Part shown: positions 32,669-42,270 of the stretch, one piece after another
Position numbering within the stretch: position 1 is the stretch's first letter
Layout: each line of letters starts with the position of its first letter
Notes under the pieces: model-generated
The model's database searches: none
What the model saw: the letters and a program-made list of their open reading frames with translations, nothing else
Told to the model about the DNA's origin: nothing
Source: Succinivibrio dextrinosolvens
Lineage (GTDB): Bacteria > Pseudomonadota > Gammaproteobacteria > Enterobacterales > Succinivibrionaceae
Length of the DNA: 51,794 nt
Direction: 5' to 3'
Assembly: GCF_900116345.1 (NCBI RefSeq)
Contig: NZ_FPAH01000017.1
Location: 1-51,794 of the forward strand
Position numbers and translations under genes: made by a program

Positions 32669-33670
32669 TTATTCCTGATAAGGTTCCAGTCCCTTTTCCT
32701 TTCGTATTTGTGAGTCCTTGTCTCTGAGTCTCATCTGTACAGCGTTGACAAGATTCTGCCACAGAAGATAGCTGCTTGGAACGATAGCCGCTTCTGGTGA
32801 AAGGAACATAATGGCAATCCAGATGGCAAATACTGTATTTTTCTGACCTAAGCCCTGACCTGCACTGATACGCTGCTGATCTATATGACCAAAGTATTTT
32901 CCGATTGCAAACTGCAGCAGTGTTACCGCAAATCCTACAATAAAAAGGGTACAGAGGAAGGAATTTCCTGTAGTTGAATTAGCCACGTTCTGGAAAATTC
33001 TCGCAGACTGAATGGATAGGGTAAACAGCCATAAATAAAAACCGATCTCTTTGGCACTGTTAATCAGTTTTAAAAGTCTTGGAAAAAATACTCTGATTAT
33101 TACTGAAAAAATCAGTGGCAGAACCAGAACAGGAAAAACCTTTCTTAAGATAAAAAGGAAATCATCAAAAAATACTCCGGATATGGTAGTACATATCAGA
33201 GGAAAGTACAGTGGAATAAAAACTGCAGCAATGATATTGCTGATAATTGTATATGATGTCTGTGATGATTCATTACCGCCAAGCTTTGCTGTCATAACAG
33301 CTGCTGAGGCAGCCGTGGGAGCGATAGTGCATATGATGATTCCTTCTAAAAGAAAAACTGTTTTATCAGATAGCTTGTTACCGAAGAAATAAATCATGGC
33401 CACGAATATGCCGGTAGAAATAATCTGGACCACTCCCAGATAAAGATGCCATCTGCGAGGTTTCATCTCCCTTACTTCAAGCTTGCAGAAGGAGAAAAAC
33501 AGAATAAAGAAAAGACATACCGGAAGAGACTCGACCATAAAAGAAGCCACAGGTCTTAAAGGTTTAGTCTGTGGAATGTATCTGAAAGCAAGAAATCCAA
33601 CAAATCCTATCAATATAGATATAAAAAGGCTGTTTGTTTTCAGCTTATTTTTTATTGTTTCTAATTGCAT
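32669..33670 (-). CDS. BASS-like membrane transporter, upstream copy
   Basis: A 333-residue paralogue of the protein at 31675-32667, with the same ten-helix layout and the same marker segments (GIIICTIAPTAASAAVMTAKLGG, QQRISAGQGLGQKNTVFAIW, PEAAIVPSSYLLWQNLVNAVQM, ending EPYQE). The motif TAKLGGNESSQTSYTIISN is the probable ion or substrate crossover. It is divergent from pmbA with a 71-bp spacer holding both promoters. The tandem pair may form two transporters with different specificity or a heteromer. Confidence 0.7.
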   Translation of the reverse strand: MQLETIKNKLKTNSLFISILIGFVGFLAFRYIPQTKPLRPVASFMVESLPVCLFFILFFSFCKLEVREMKPRRWHLYLGVVQIISTGIFVAMIYFFGNKLSDKTVFLLEGIIICTIAPTAASAAVMTAKLGGNESSQTSYTIISNIIAAVFIPLYFPLICTTISGVFFDDFLFILRKVFPVLVLPLIFSVIIRVFFPRLLKLINSAKEIGFYLWLFTLSIQSARIFQNVANSTTGNSFLCTLFIVGFAVTLLQFAIGKYFGHIDQQRISAGQGLGQKNTVFAIWIAIMFLSPEAAIVPSSYLLWQNLVNAVQMRLRDKDSQIRKEKGLEPYQE

Positions 33671-33741
33671 GATGTTGGCCTAAATTGTGGTATAACATAT
33701 CATCGACATTATAAAAGAAAACGCTATTGGGATTAAGATAA

Positions 33742-35097
33742 ATGAGTTCTTTTAAGAAAGATTTAGCGGCAGAAGAGTCTCGCCTTGAAAACGTATCCGC
33801 CGATGTGGTTAAGTTTGCTCTTGCAAATGGAGCCGATGAGTGTGAGGTGAATATCGGTGCTGTCAAAGGTTTATCCGTTTCCTGTCGTGATCAGGATATT
33901 GAAAATATAGAATTCAACCGTGACAATGGCATGAGTATTACCGTTTATAAGGATAAACGTTCAGGTGCGGTTTCAACTAACGATCTGTCATTAGACTCAA
34001 TTCATGAAGCTGTTCTTTCTGCAATCAATCTTGCAAAGTATTCTGATCCTGATCCTTGCTCAGGTCTGTGCGATAAAGATCTTATCTGTGATTCCTTCAA
34101 AGATCTCAATCTGGTGTTTGAAAACAATGTTGATGCTGATTTTGCAGCCGCTAAGGCTCTTGAGCTTGATAAGATGGCCGAGGAGCAGAAGGTTGAAGGC
34201 ATTAAGAAATCAGACGGTTCAAGCTTCTCAAGCTATCTTTACACAACTGTAATCTCCAATTCCAACGGTTTTACCAAAGCCCGTTCTTCAAGCTCGGTGT
34301 CTGCGGATATCACAATGCTTGGTGAATCAGAAGGAAAAATGCAGAGAGCTTCTGGTTCAAGTATAGCCAGATCAATTGAGGATATTTACTCTTCACAGAG
34401 AATTCTTGATGAAGCCTTTGAAAAGACTCTACTGAAGCTTAATTCCAGAAAAATAAGTACCGGAAAATATAACGTTATTTTCACCAGATCTGCAGTTCAG
34501 TCCCTGTGGGGCAATTTCTCTTCGGCTATTTCCGGCGGAGCCTTATACAGAAACCGTTCCTTCCTGTGCAACTATCTTGGAAAACAGGTTCTATCCGACA
34601 GAATCTCCATCTATGAAGATCCGTTTGTCTTAAAAGGCCTCGGTTCACGTAATTTTGATAGTGACGGCGTAAGAGTTACTGCCTCCGACATTGTAAAGGA
34701 CGGCATGCTGGAGCAGTATCTTCTGGCAACCTATTCAGGCAGAAAACTTGGAATCAAGAGCAATGGACATGCCAGCGGTATTCATAACTGGTACATTTCC
34801 TTCAGGGAGGGTACCTGCTCTTTTGATGAGCTTCTGGCAAAGGCCGGTGAAGGCGTAGTTGTCACCGGACTTATGGGGCAGGGTATTGATCTGGTCAGTG
34901 GCAACTATTCAAGAGGTGCTGAGGGCTATTACTTTAAGGATGGAAAATTCGTCCATGCGGTGGATGGTATCACCATAGCCGGAAATCTTAAGGATATGTT
35001 CCTGAATATGGAAGCTATGGCCGATGATTTTGATGAGAGATACAAAATCCAGACCGGCTCAATCCTCATTCCTGATATGACCGTGTCCGGAGATTAG
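33742..35097 (+). CDS. pmbA: TldD/PmbA family protein PmbA (TldE)
   Basis: Partner of TldD; in E. coli TldE/PmbA lacks the zinc site and supports the TldD protease that degrades CcdA-like unfolded proteins and matures microcins. The 451 residues match E. coli PmbA (450). Segments GMSITVYKDKRSGAVSTNDLS, YSGRKLGIKSNGHASGIHNWYIS, VVTGLMGQGIDLVSGNYSRGAEGYYFKDG are typical of the family, and no HExxxH is present, as expected. A strong hairpin follows the stop. Confidence 0.94.
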   Translation: MSSFKKDLAAEESRLENVSADVVKFALANGADECEVNIGAVKGLSVSCRDQDIENIEFNRDNGMSITVYKDKRSGAVSTNDLSLDSIHEAVLSAINLAKYSDPDPCSGLCDKDLICDSFKDLNLVFENNVDADFAAAKALELDKMAEEQKVEGIKKSDGSSFSSYLYTTVISNSNGFTKARSSSSVSADITMLGESEGKMQRASGSSIARSIEDIYSSQRILDEAFEKTLLKLNSRKISTGKYNVIFTRSAVQSLWGNFSSAISGGALYRNRSFLCNYLGKQVLSDRISIYEDPFVLKGLGSRNFDSDGVRVTASDIVKDGMLEQYLLATYSGRKLGIKSNGHASGIHNWYISFREGTCSFDELLAKAGEGVVVTGLMGQGIDLVSGNYSRGAEGYYFKDGKFVHAVDGITIAGNLKDMFLNMEAMADDFDERYKIQTGSILIPDMTVSGD

Positions 35098-35101
35098 AGG
35101 T

Positions 35102-35125
35102 CTCTTCGAGGGTGACCTCGAAGAG
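35102..35125 (+). terminator. Hairpin between pmbA and the FliL-like gene
   Basis: CTCTTCGAGG (35102-35111), loop GTGA and CCTCGAAGAG (35116-35125) make a perfect 10-bp stem, with TTTTTCTT a little downstream. It separates convergent genes and probably works both ways. Confidence 0.7.
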
Positions 35126-35145
35126 CAGATTGTTATATGTTTTTC

Positions 35146-35589
35146 TTACTGATACATATAGCTTAGGAACAGCAGATCTACAATCAGAGGTTTACCGAAT
35201 TTCTCCTGGAGAATGCTGGTAACCTTCTCTCTGCATTCAATTCTGATTTTTTCTCTGGCCTCATTGGTTGCAACCTGACCAAATTCCTTTGATCCTAAAA
35301 TTGTAACAATGGCATCCTTAATCAGAGGTTCAACATCAGCGATAATAGATGAATCTCTGCTGTCTTCGAGCATCAGACTGATTTTGATTCTTACATAATG
35401 AATCTTATCTCTAGGGTTCAATGTGGCTACATTGGTTGTGATATCAGGAGAGATCTGATAATAACCAATTTCTGGTGCAACATTCTCTGGTTCTGCAGGC
35501 TCCTCTTTCTTACCATGACCGGCATAAGCAGATGAGGAAACAGCAATAAAGATTAGAGAAACTAGTCCCAATAAAAGTTTTTTTAACAT
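35146..35589 (-). CDS. FliL-like protein
   Basis: A 147-residue protein with an N-terminal signal or anchor (MLKKLLLGLVSLIFIAVSSSAYA) and a FliL domain (HYVRIKISLMLEDSRDSSIIADVEPLIKDAIV, ending PLIVDLLFLSYMYQ). FliL stabilises the flagellar stator, but this gene is not in a flagellar operon; it follows plsB by 26 bp and is probably co-transcribed with it. Stand-alone FliL-like proteins of unknown role occur in other gammaproteobacteria. A role in flagella or in envelope scaffolding cannot be settled here. Confidence 0.8.
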   Translation of the reverse strand: MLKKLLLGLVSLIFIAVSSSAYAGHGKKEEPAEPENVAPEIGYYQISPDITTNVATLNPRDKIHYVRIKISLMLEDSRDSSIIADVEPLIKDAIVTILGSKEFGQVATNEAREKIRIECREKVTSILQEKFGKPLIVDLLFLSYMYQ

Positions 35590-35615
35590 TTTCCATCCCT
35601 TACAGTGTTGCCTTA

Positions 35616-38063
35616 TTACAGAACATCATCCACCTTTCTGGATAATGTCTGACCATTTAAAATCTTAACATCTCGAGCACCTAAAAGAGGGCTTGCGGCT
35701 CTGTTCAGTTTCTGAACCTTTGGCTCGTTCACGTAAATTTTTCCGTCTTCCTTTACATAGAAATACGAGTGTCTGATAAAGGTTGCACACATGATCTTGA
35801 ACAGAATAGGATCTGCGAATTCTGGTGAGTTGTTTGTAACCTCAACAGGCAGACGCTTTGAGTATGCTAAACATTTTTCAATAAACTCATTAACGTCTGA
35901 TTTACCATCCTCTGTATCTTTCAGTGCTGTCACTGCCACCAGATAACGAACCAGATTGTGGTAAATACATCTGGTCAGAATATAGAATTCCTGAAGTCCG
36001 TCTCCTGATACAAAGAGCATATCATTGTCACGAGTGATATAGCCTTCATTGAGGAAATTCTCAATATGCTTATCAATCAGATTATCAAGATCCTTTTCAT
36101 CAACAGGTGCAAACAGTTCGTGTCTCAGGAAATAGAACAGTGAGCGCGCATGGGAACGTACATCCTCATGCATAATATGTCCGTTTCTGAAGATAATATT
36201 GGCAAGTAGAGCCGGCAGAGCAAACAAATGTACGATATTGTTCTGGAAATATGTCAGCTGAAGTGACTGACCATAGCTTGGTCTTACAAACTTCATATCG
36301 TCACCGACGTCATATATTCTGAATTTCTTCAACTCCATGGCCTGTCTTATCAGGGTCATAGGTGTGGCTGTTGGAATCGTGTGACGTCTTCTTGGATCAA
36401 CATGGAGGATCTTTAGGTACATGGAAATGCACTTTTCCAGTTGACTGGTACTCATTGTATGGTCCGGCACATTCATAATTGCCAGGGCACACAGATTGAT
36501 TCCGTTGATGGTTGCTGAATCATTCAGATTGATAATAATTCTGTGAGCGAGCTGATTAACTATGTCGTTAAGCCATACTGGTCTTGCAGTTCCCTTTGGA
36601 TCAATATCGTTTTTCCAGCTAGGAACATTTTCGTTAAGGAATTTATGTACAACTACAGGTTCACCAAAGGTTACATAACCTCGGCCGTAATTTCTGAAGC
36701 GCTTGAAGATTCCCAGAAGCTGCATTGCACTTTCTTTTTTCTTGGCCTCACCTCCAAGTTCTCTCATGTAAGATCCTACCTCAGTAACGTGCTCATAGCC
36801 AAGATAGGTTGGCACGAAGGCGATTGGTTTATCAGATCCTCTGAGCTGAGACTGAACCGTCATTGCCACCATGCCTGTTCTTGGAGGAAGGGTTCTTCCT
36901 GTTCTAGAACGACCGCCTTCGATGAAGAACTCGGTGGCATATCCGTTTTCAAAGAGCAGACTTAGGTATTCTCTGAAGAGGGTAATATAGAAATCATCAC
37001 CCTTCATCTTTCTGCGGATAAAGTAGGAGCCGCATCTTCTGATAATCTGTCCCACAGGGAAGAAGTTAAGGTTATCTCCAGACGCAATCTGTGGCAGTGG
37101 CAGTCCCTCGTGGAAAAGTACAAATGTCAAAAGAATGTAGTCCATGTGGGAGCGGTGACATGGAATATAAATAATCTCGTGTCCTGTCTGCACAAGCTGT
37201 CTGACTCTGTCCACTCCTATAATCGTCTGTCCCTGATAAATCTTTGACCAGATTGTGGAGACAATGGAATTAAAGAATCTGAGAAGAGGATAACGGGTAT
37301 CCGCAACCATGACCTCAAGGATTTCTCTTGCCTTGTTCTTAAGTTCTGGTTCTGATTTACCGGTTTTCTCACTCTCAATTGAGATCTGCTCCAGCACAGC
37401 AGGTTTTTCAAGGATTTCCTCTATTACCTGCTTTCTGTTAGGCAGTGGTTTTCCTACAACTGAACGTGCCTTCTGAATAAAGATCAGCTTGAAGGTTCTG
37501 TTCAGATTCTTTGAGAATTTTGAATTTTCAAAACGTTCTTTTGATTCACTTATGTTGAATGAGCCACAGAAAATGGTGCAGTTATCTCTACCTGCAAAAA
37601 TCAGGTTAAAGAACTTTTTAAAGGATGGTGTGGCGGCATTCATGCCGTGAATACCGAGAGTTTCGTATCCAGGGTTTCTTGACCATAGTACGGTGATTGG
37701 AATTACCTGAACATCTTTGCCGGTTCTCTGATAATACTCATACCACTTTCTAAAGAGGGGCTCCATTTCATGATCTTTAGAACCGGCTTTAGTAAATATG
37801 CCTGGTGACCTAAGGGCGCAGATTCTTGGGATTTTTTCGCCGAGCAGGTTCAGATCTTCAAAAGGAGAAGGCAGGTCTAACTTCTGAACAGCTCTTTCTA
37901 TACTCATGACGTTTCCGACAGATGAAGAAACGGTGAGATAGACTATTTCTTTTTCTTTATCAATTTTAAGATTTTTTAATGGCTCGAATGGAATTGTTGC
38001 GCAATTCGTGGTTATTCTGAACGGCCAGTATAAAAAAAATCTTAGAATTTTATTTATTGTCAT
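35616..38063 (-). CDS. plsB: Glycerol-3-phosphate 1-O-acyltransferase PlsB
   Basis: First step of phospholipid synthesis at the inner membrane: acyl transfer to the sn-1 position of glycerol-3-phosphate. The 815 residues match E. coli PlsB (807). The catalytic HX4D motif is HRSHMD (H303-D308; E. coli H306-D311). FFIEGGRSRTGR (379-390) and FVPTYLGYE (417-424) supply the glycerol-phosphate-binding blocks. It is divergent from fieF over a 280-bp AT-rich gap and followed by a FliL-like gene. Confidence 0.97.
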   Translation of the reverse strand: MTINKILRFFLYWPFRITTNCATIPFEPLKNLKIDKEKEIVYLTVSSSVGNVMSIERAVQKLDLPSPFEDLNLLGEKIPRICALRSPGIFTKAGSKDHEMEPLFRKWYEYYQRTGKDVQVIPITVLWSRNPGYETLGIHGMNAATPSFKKFFNLIFAGRDNCTIFCGSFNISESKERFENSKFSKNLNRTFKLIFIQKARSVVGKPLPNRKQVIEEILEKPAVLEQISIESEKTGKSEPELKNKAREILEVMVADTRYPLLRFFNSIVSTIWSKIYQGQTIIGVDRVRQLVQTGHEIIYIPCHRSHMDYILLTFVLFHEGLPLPQIASGDNLNFFPVGQIIRRCGSYFIRRKMKGDDFYITLFREYLSLLFENGYATEFFIEGGRSRTGRTLPPRTGMVAMTVQSQLRGSDKPIAFVPTYLGYEHVTEVGSYMRELGGEAKKKESAMQLLGIFKRFRNYGRGYVTFGEPVVVHKFLNENVPSWKNDIDPKGTARPVWLNDIVNQLAHRIIINLNDSATINGINLCALAIMNVPDHTMSTSQLEKCISMYLKILHVDPRRRHTIPTATPMTLIRQAMELKKFRIYDVGDDMKFVRPSYGQSLQLTYFQNNIVHLFALPALLANIIFRNGHIMHEDVRSHARSLFYFLRHELFAPVDEKDLDNLIDKHIENFLNEGYITRDNDMLFVSGDGLQEFYILTRCIYHNLVRYLVAVTALKDTEDGKSDVNEFIEKCLAYSKRLPVEVTNNSPEFADPILFKIMCATFIRHSYFYVKEDGKIYVNEPKVQKLNRAASPLLGARDVKILNGQTLSRKVDDVL

Positions 38064-38343
38064 AACTTACCTAAACAGAACTCTGTCTGCTCAGCCTCCC
38101 AGATCTTTTTTGCTTTTCAAAAGAAGACTATACATCTTAAAGTGTAGTTTATATCGGTGCAAAAAATTACGTTTTTAGTGTCTGTTTTTTAATTAGTCTT
38201 AATCTGATCAAATTTTTCAGAACTATCTCTAGTATTTCAACATTTGTTATGGAGAAAAAAGATTATTTTTATCATAAAAATCTATGTATTAGAAAAGATA
38301 TGACATGTAATATACTATCCTCGTAGGAAATTGGGAATCTAAA

Positions 38344-39273
38344 ATGGAAAAAACACAACTTGAACAGTACAGAAAACTGGTATTGCTTGCTGGTGGGGCC
38401 TCTGTTGTCACTGCAGTTCTGTTCATTTTGATCAAATTCGGCGTATGGATGATTTCTTCATCTACCGTAATTTTTGCCTCTCTTACGGATTCTATTTTTG
38501 ATTTGCTTGCATCTTTAGTGAACCTTTTGGCTCTTAAGTTCTCATTATCTCCTCCAGATGATGAGCACCGTTTTGGTCATCATAAATCTCAGTCTCTGGC
38601 TTCATTAGCGCAGGCTGCCTTTATCGGCGGTTCGGCGGTTCTGCTTATCAGTCATGGTATTGAGAGATGCTTTAATCCTGTTCATATTGAACATATCGAT
38701 CTTGCTCTTTATGTAAGTATTATCTGTATAATTTTTACTGTTCTTCTGGTAATTTTTCAGACTTATGTGTTCAGAAAGACTCAATCAGAGGCGATTGCTG
38801 CTGACAGACTGCATTACTTATCTGATGTTTCTCTGAATATTGGTGTTATTATTGCCTTATTCCTGAGTAATTACGGTTATGAATGGGCTGATGGATTTTT
38901 TGCCTGCTGTATCGGTCTTTTTATTCTGAAAGGGGCTTATCAGATAGGAGTAGAGGCTGTTCAGACATTACTGGATCGTTCCTTAGATCAGTTATCCATG
39001 AATAAAATTATGCAGGCTATTGTTAAAACCGAAGGTGTTTTGTCTATTCATGATTTAAAAACCCACAGTGCAGGTCCTATAATTTTTATTCAGGGCCATA
39101 TTGTTATGGACGGTAAGATGAGTCTGGAGAAGGCTCATAATGTTGTTAATGAAGCAGAAAACAATATCAGAAAGGATTTTCCGGATGCAGAGATCATTCT
39201 TCATATGGAGCCTGATGAAAAAGAAACCTACGATACTGTAAATTTTGATGATTCCAAATTACAGCGTAACTAA
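38344..39273 (+). CDS. fieF: Cation diffusion facilitator FieF/YiiP family
   Basis: A 309-residue, six-helix proton-coupled exporter of iron, zinc or other divalent metal ions. Metal-site residues line up with E. coli YiiP at a constant offset of four: D49 and D53 in LTDSIFD, H157 and D161 in LHYLSD. The C-terminal cytoplasmic domain ends with the dimer-site metal ligands (HSAGP, FIQGHIVMDG, HMEPDE). It opens a rightward run with cysE 19 bp behind. Confidence 0.94.
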   Translation: MEKTQLEQYRKLVLLAGGASVVTAVLFILIKFGVWMISSSTVIFASLTDSIFDLLASLVNLLALKFSLSPPDDEHRFGHHKSQSLASLAQAAFIGGSAVLLISHGIERCFNPVHIEHIDLALYVSIICIIFTVLLVIFQTYVFRKTQSEAIAADRLHYLSDVSLNIGVIIALFLSNYGYEWADGFFACCIGLFILKGAYQIGVEAVQTLLDRSLDQLSMNKIMQAIVKTEGVLSIHDLKTHSAGPIIFIQGHIVMDGKMSLEKAHNVVNEAENNIRKDFPDAEIILHMEPDEKETYDTVNFDDSKLQRN

Positions 39274-39292
39274 ATTTTAATAGAGATAACAA

Positions 39293-40159
39293 TTGGATAC
39301 ACAGACAAACAGTACTTACGAAAATCAGGTGATTGACAGATTCTGGACCGATTTTAAACAGCAGTCACAGTCAATTATGGCCAGTGAGCCTGTATTAGCC
39401 GACTTATTCAACAAACTGGTCTTTACCTGTGCAAATTTTGACCAGTGTCTTGCAAGAATTATCTCTTCAAAGCTTGCAACTAGAGAGGTTGATAAGCAGC
39501 AGCTGTTTCAGGTCTGTATGCAGGCCTATTCGGAAAATCGATGTCTTCTGGAAAATGCAGTTGCTGATGTTTATGCTGTTCTAACCCGTGATCCTGCATC
39601 AAGTTCAATTGTCAGAATTCTAATGTTTCTCAAAGGCCCACATGTTATTGAGTCCTGGAGAATTTCTCACTGGTTATGGGAGCATGACAGAAAAGATCTG
39701 GCCTGCTATATTCAAAGCAGAATTTCTGACGTATTCTCTGTTGATATTCACCCTGCAGCAAAAATCGGAAAAGGATTAATGCTCGATCATGCAACCAATA
39801 TTGTAATTGGTGAAACTGCTGTGATTGAAGATACTGTTTCTCTTTTACACGATGTAACTTTGGGTGGAACCGGTAAAGAGTGCGGAGACAGACATCCAAA
39901 GGTCTGCCGAGGAGTAATGATTGGTGCTGGTGCCAAAATCCTTGGTAACATCAGAATAGGTGAGGGTGCAATTGTTGGAGCCGGTTCTGTAGTCCTTGCA
40001 GATGTTCCTCCTCATACCACTGTAGTTGGTGTCCCTGCAAGAGTAATAGGTCATCCTCAGATGGAAATGCCTTCACTTGATATGGATCAGACCTTTAAGG
40101 GCTGTAAATCAGAAAGCAGTGAGCCTTTATGTCCGGGGATCCACATAAAACAGATTTAA
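39293..40159 (+). CDS. cysE: Serine O-acetyltransferase
   Basis: Makes O-acetylserine from serine and acetyl-CoA, the entry to cysteine synthesis. The 288 residues compare with 273 in E. coli CysE. The N-terminal helical domain (about 1-150) contains SWRISHWLWEHDRKDLA. A left-handed beta-helix follows with DIHPAAKIGKGLMLDHATNIVIGETAVIEDTVSLLHDVTLGGTG, whose H161 and H176 neighbourhood holds the active site. The C-terminal tail ends HIKQI; a final Ile is needed by the cysteine synthase complex. The start is TTG with a weak AGAG site; no better start was found. Confidence 0.94.
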   Translation: MDTQTNSTYENQVIDRFWTDFKQQSQSIMASEPVLADLFNKLVFTCANFDQCLARIISSKLATREVDKQQLFQVCMQAYSENRCLLENAVADVYAVLTRDPASSSIVRILMFLKGPHVIESWRISHWLWEHDRKDLACYIQSRISDVFSVDIHPAAKIGKGLMLDHATNIVIGETAVIEDTVSLLHDVTLGGTGKECGDRHPKVCRGVMIGAGAKILGNIRIGEGAIVGAGSVVLADVPPHTTVVGVPARVIGHPQMEMPSLDMDQTFKGCKSESSEPLCPGIHIKQI

Positions 40160-40264
40160 TAATTGGAATTTTGTTTTCTTTTTATACTCTTTTGAAGAAT
40201 AAATACTTGCCGTTATAGGACTGTCGATTAAACTTAAAATACATGGCAGTTAAAAGGAAAACTC

Positions 40265-42211
40265 ATGCGAATTTGCGATTTACTAAATCCTCAGTCTGTT
40301 CGATTAAATGTTGAGGTATCGACAAAAGAACAGGCAATCAATAATCTTGTAGATTTAGTGGCTCAAAGCGGTTGTCTTAATGACGCTGAGCGATTCAGAA
40401 CCGCTGTATTTGATAGAGAAGCAAAAGTTTCTACTGGTTTGGGTGAAGGCGTTGCCATACCTCATGCAAAAAGTGCAGGTGTAACTAAACCTGGCCTTGC
40501 TGCGATGGTTGTTCCTCAGGGCGTAGAATTTGACAGTCTTGATGGAAAGCCTGCCAAGCTGTTTTTTATGATCGCCTCTCCTCATCAGGCCTCAGATGCT
40601 CATCTGGATGTTCTGGCCAGATTATCTACCATGCTTATTTCTGAGGATTTCAGAAATTCTCTTAATTCTGCGCAGAGTGTTGATGAATTCCTAAAAATTA
40701 TCAACAAGGCGGATGAGGCTGAAATAGCAAAAGAGAATGAGCGTAAACAGAAACAGAAAGCCGCCGAAGAGACAAAGGTTTCTTCTGAGTCTAATGCTGA
40801 AGTTTCTTCTTCAACTAAAGGTTATTACGATATTGTTGCTGTAACCGCCTGTCCTGCCGGATTATCCCACACCTATATGGCTGCTGAAGCCCTAGAAAAA
40901 CAGGCCAAGGAAATGGGCATTTCCATAAAGGTGGAAACTGACGGTGCTGCAGGTAACAGAAATAAGCTGCTACCTGAGGAGATTTCAAAAGCTAAAGCCG
41001 TTATTGTTGCTGCTGATAGAATCGTCGACATGGACAGATTCCTTGGTAAGCCTTTAATTCGTGTTGGTGTAGTTGAGGGAATCAGACAACCTAAGAAGCT
41101 CATAAAATCAGCTTTAGATCCTAAGTGCCCAAAATATCAGTCTGGTTTTTTAGGTTCTACCTCAGTTTCAATGCGACTATATCGTCATCTGATGTCTGGT
41201 ATGGCCTATCTGATGCCTTTGGCTGCTACTGCCGGTATTCTTTCTGCTTTTGCCAGACTGGATATTGTTAACGATACTCAAGTCGGCTTCTTCTTTGATA
41301 GAGTAGGATACAGTATTGGAACACTGCTTTTCCCTATTCTGAGCGCGTTTATTGCATATTCAATAAGAGGTCGAACTGCCCTGGTTGCAGGTTTCACCGG
41401 TGGTGTTATGGCCGATTTAGGTGGAAGCGGTGTTATTGGTGCTGTTGTTAACGGTTTTGTGGGCGGAGCAGTTGCTTTACTTACAACATTATTTGCCGGA
41501 AGGTTCTTAAAGGGACACGATGCGACGGTTGCGCTCCTGCTGTATCCTCTGATGGGCGCATTGGGCACCGCTGCAATTGCCGTGTTCTTCACTAATATTC
41601 CTGCTCAGTTTATTGATGTCTATATTAACTCCTTCTTTGCAGAAACGTCTGTCTTTACACTTGTACTGATTGGCGCATTACTTGCGGGCATGATGTCCTA
41701 TGATATGGGCGGACCGATTAATAAAATGGCGTATGCCATAGGCGTACTTTTCCTGGCCGACAGCCTTCCAGAGCAGGGTCCTGGTGGCCTTGTGATGGCA
41801 TCAATTATGGCTGGAGGTATGGTTCCACCTATCGCAGCTGCACTTGCAAGCATACTTGTACCTCAGGCGTTTTCAGCTAAAATAAATTCTTTAAGATTTA
41901 TTACGTTAGGTAAAGGTCTTGTATTCATTACCGAAGGTATTATTCCTTATCTTCAGAAGAATCCTGTGGTAATGAGAACTGCTTGTGTTGGGTGTTCTGC
42001 TCTGACAGGCGGTTTATCAATGTACTTCAAATGCTCAATATGTGCACCTCACGGAGGAATATTTATTATCCCTCTAAGTGACCATCCCCTTGAGTACATA
42101 ATGTCTATGCTGGTAGGAATTGTTGTGGGAATTTTTGCGTTCTCAATTATTCACTTAAAAACAGGAGATGATTCCTCAGTTAAGGTTACAGTGAATACTG
42201 AAAACAGTTAG
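40265..42211 (+). CDS. PTS fructose-type EIIABC
   Basis: A 648-residue fused phosphotransferase permease. EIIA spans residues 1-145 with phospho-His H67 in IPHAKS. A Glu/Lys/Ser-rich linker (150-185) follows, then EIIB 187-290 with phospho-Cys C196 in VTACPAGLSHTYMA, then EIIC from about 305 with eight or more membrane segments and the family segment GFTGGVMADLGGSGVIGAVVNGFVGG. The order A-B-C and the length resemble E. coli MngA (HrsA, 658 residues, mannosylglycerate) and FruA of Bacillus. No phosphofructokinase, mannosidase, EI or HPr gene is adjacent, so the sugar cannot be named. Confidence 0.9.
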   Translation: MRICDLLNPQSVRLNVEVSTKEQAINNLVDLVAQSGCLNDAERFRTAVFDREAKVSTGLGEGVAIPHAKSAGVTKPGLAAMVVPQGVEFDSLDGKPAKLFFMIASPHQASDAHLDVLARLSTMLISEDFRNSLNSAQSVDEFLKIINKADEAEIAKENERKQKQKAAEETKVSSESNAEVSSSTKGYYDIVAVTACPAGLSHTYMAAEALEKQAKEMGISIKVETDGAAGNRNKLLPEEISKAKAVIVAADRIVDMDRFLGKPLIRVGVVEGIRQPKKLIKSALDPKCPKYQSGFLGSTSVSMRLYRHLMSGMAYLMPLAATAGILSAFARLDIVNDTQVGFFFDRVGYSIGTLLFPILSAFIAYSIRGRTALVAGFTGGVMADLGGSGVIGAVVNGFVGGAVALLTTLFAGRFLKGHDATVALLLYPLMGALGTAAIAVFFTNIPAQFIDVYINSFFAETSVFTLVLIGALLAGMMSYDMGGPINKMAYAIGVLFLADSLPEQGPGGLVMASIMAGGMVPPIAAALASILVPQAFSAKINSLRFITLGKGLVFITEGIIPYLQKNPVVMRTACVGCSALTGGLSMYFKCSICAPHGGIFIIPLSDHPLEYIMSMLVGIVVGIFAFSIIHLKTGDDSSVKVTVNTENS

Positions 42212-42238
42212 ATTTTCAGTTTTTGATTTTTGATTGAG

Positions 42239-42270
42239 AAAAGGCCTCGTCCCTAGGGATAGAGGCTTTT
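42239..42270. terminator. Bidirectional terminator between PTS and zapB-like genes
   Basis: AAAAGGCCTC (42239-42248) pairs with GAGGCTTTT (42262-42270) with one bulged G, around the inner palindrome TCCCTAGGGA. The A- and T-rich ends give a T-run in both directions, fitting convergent operons. The leftward gene's last codons lie inside it. Confidence 0.75.

Noticed and set aside
36543-36965. 140-codon open frame on the plus strand
   Set aside because: Antisense to the conserved core of plsB, with no family resemblance.
42239-42270. Short inverted repeats as an insertion-sequence end
   Set aside because: Position between convergent genes and flanking A and T runs make it a bidirectional terminator.
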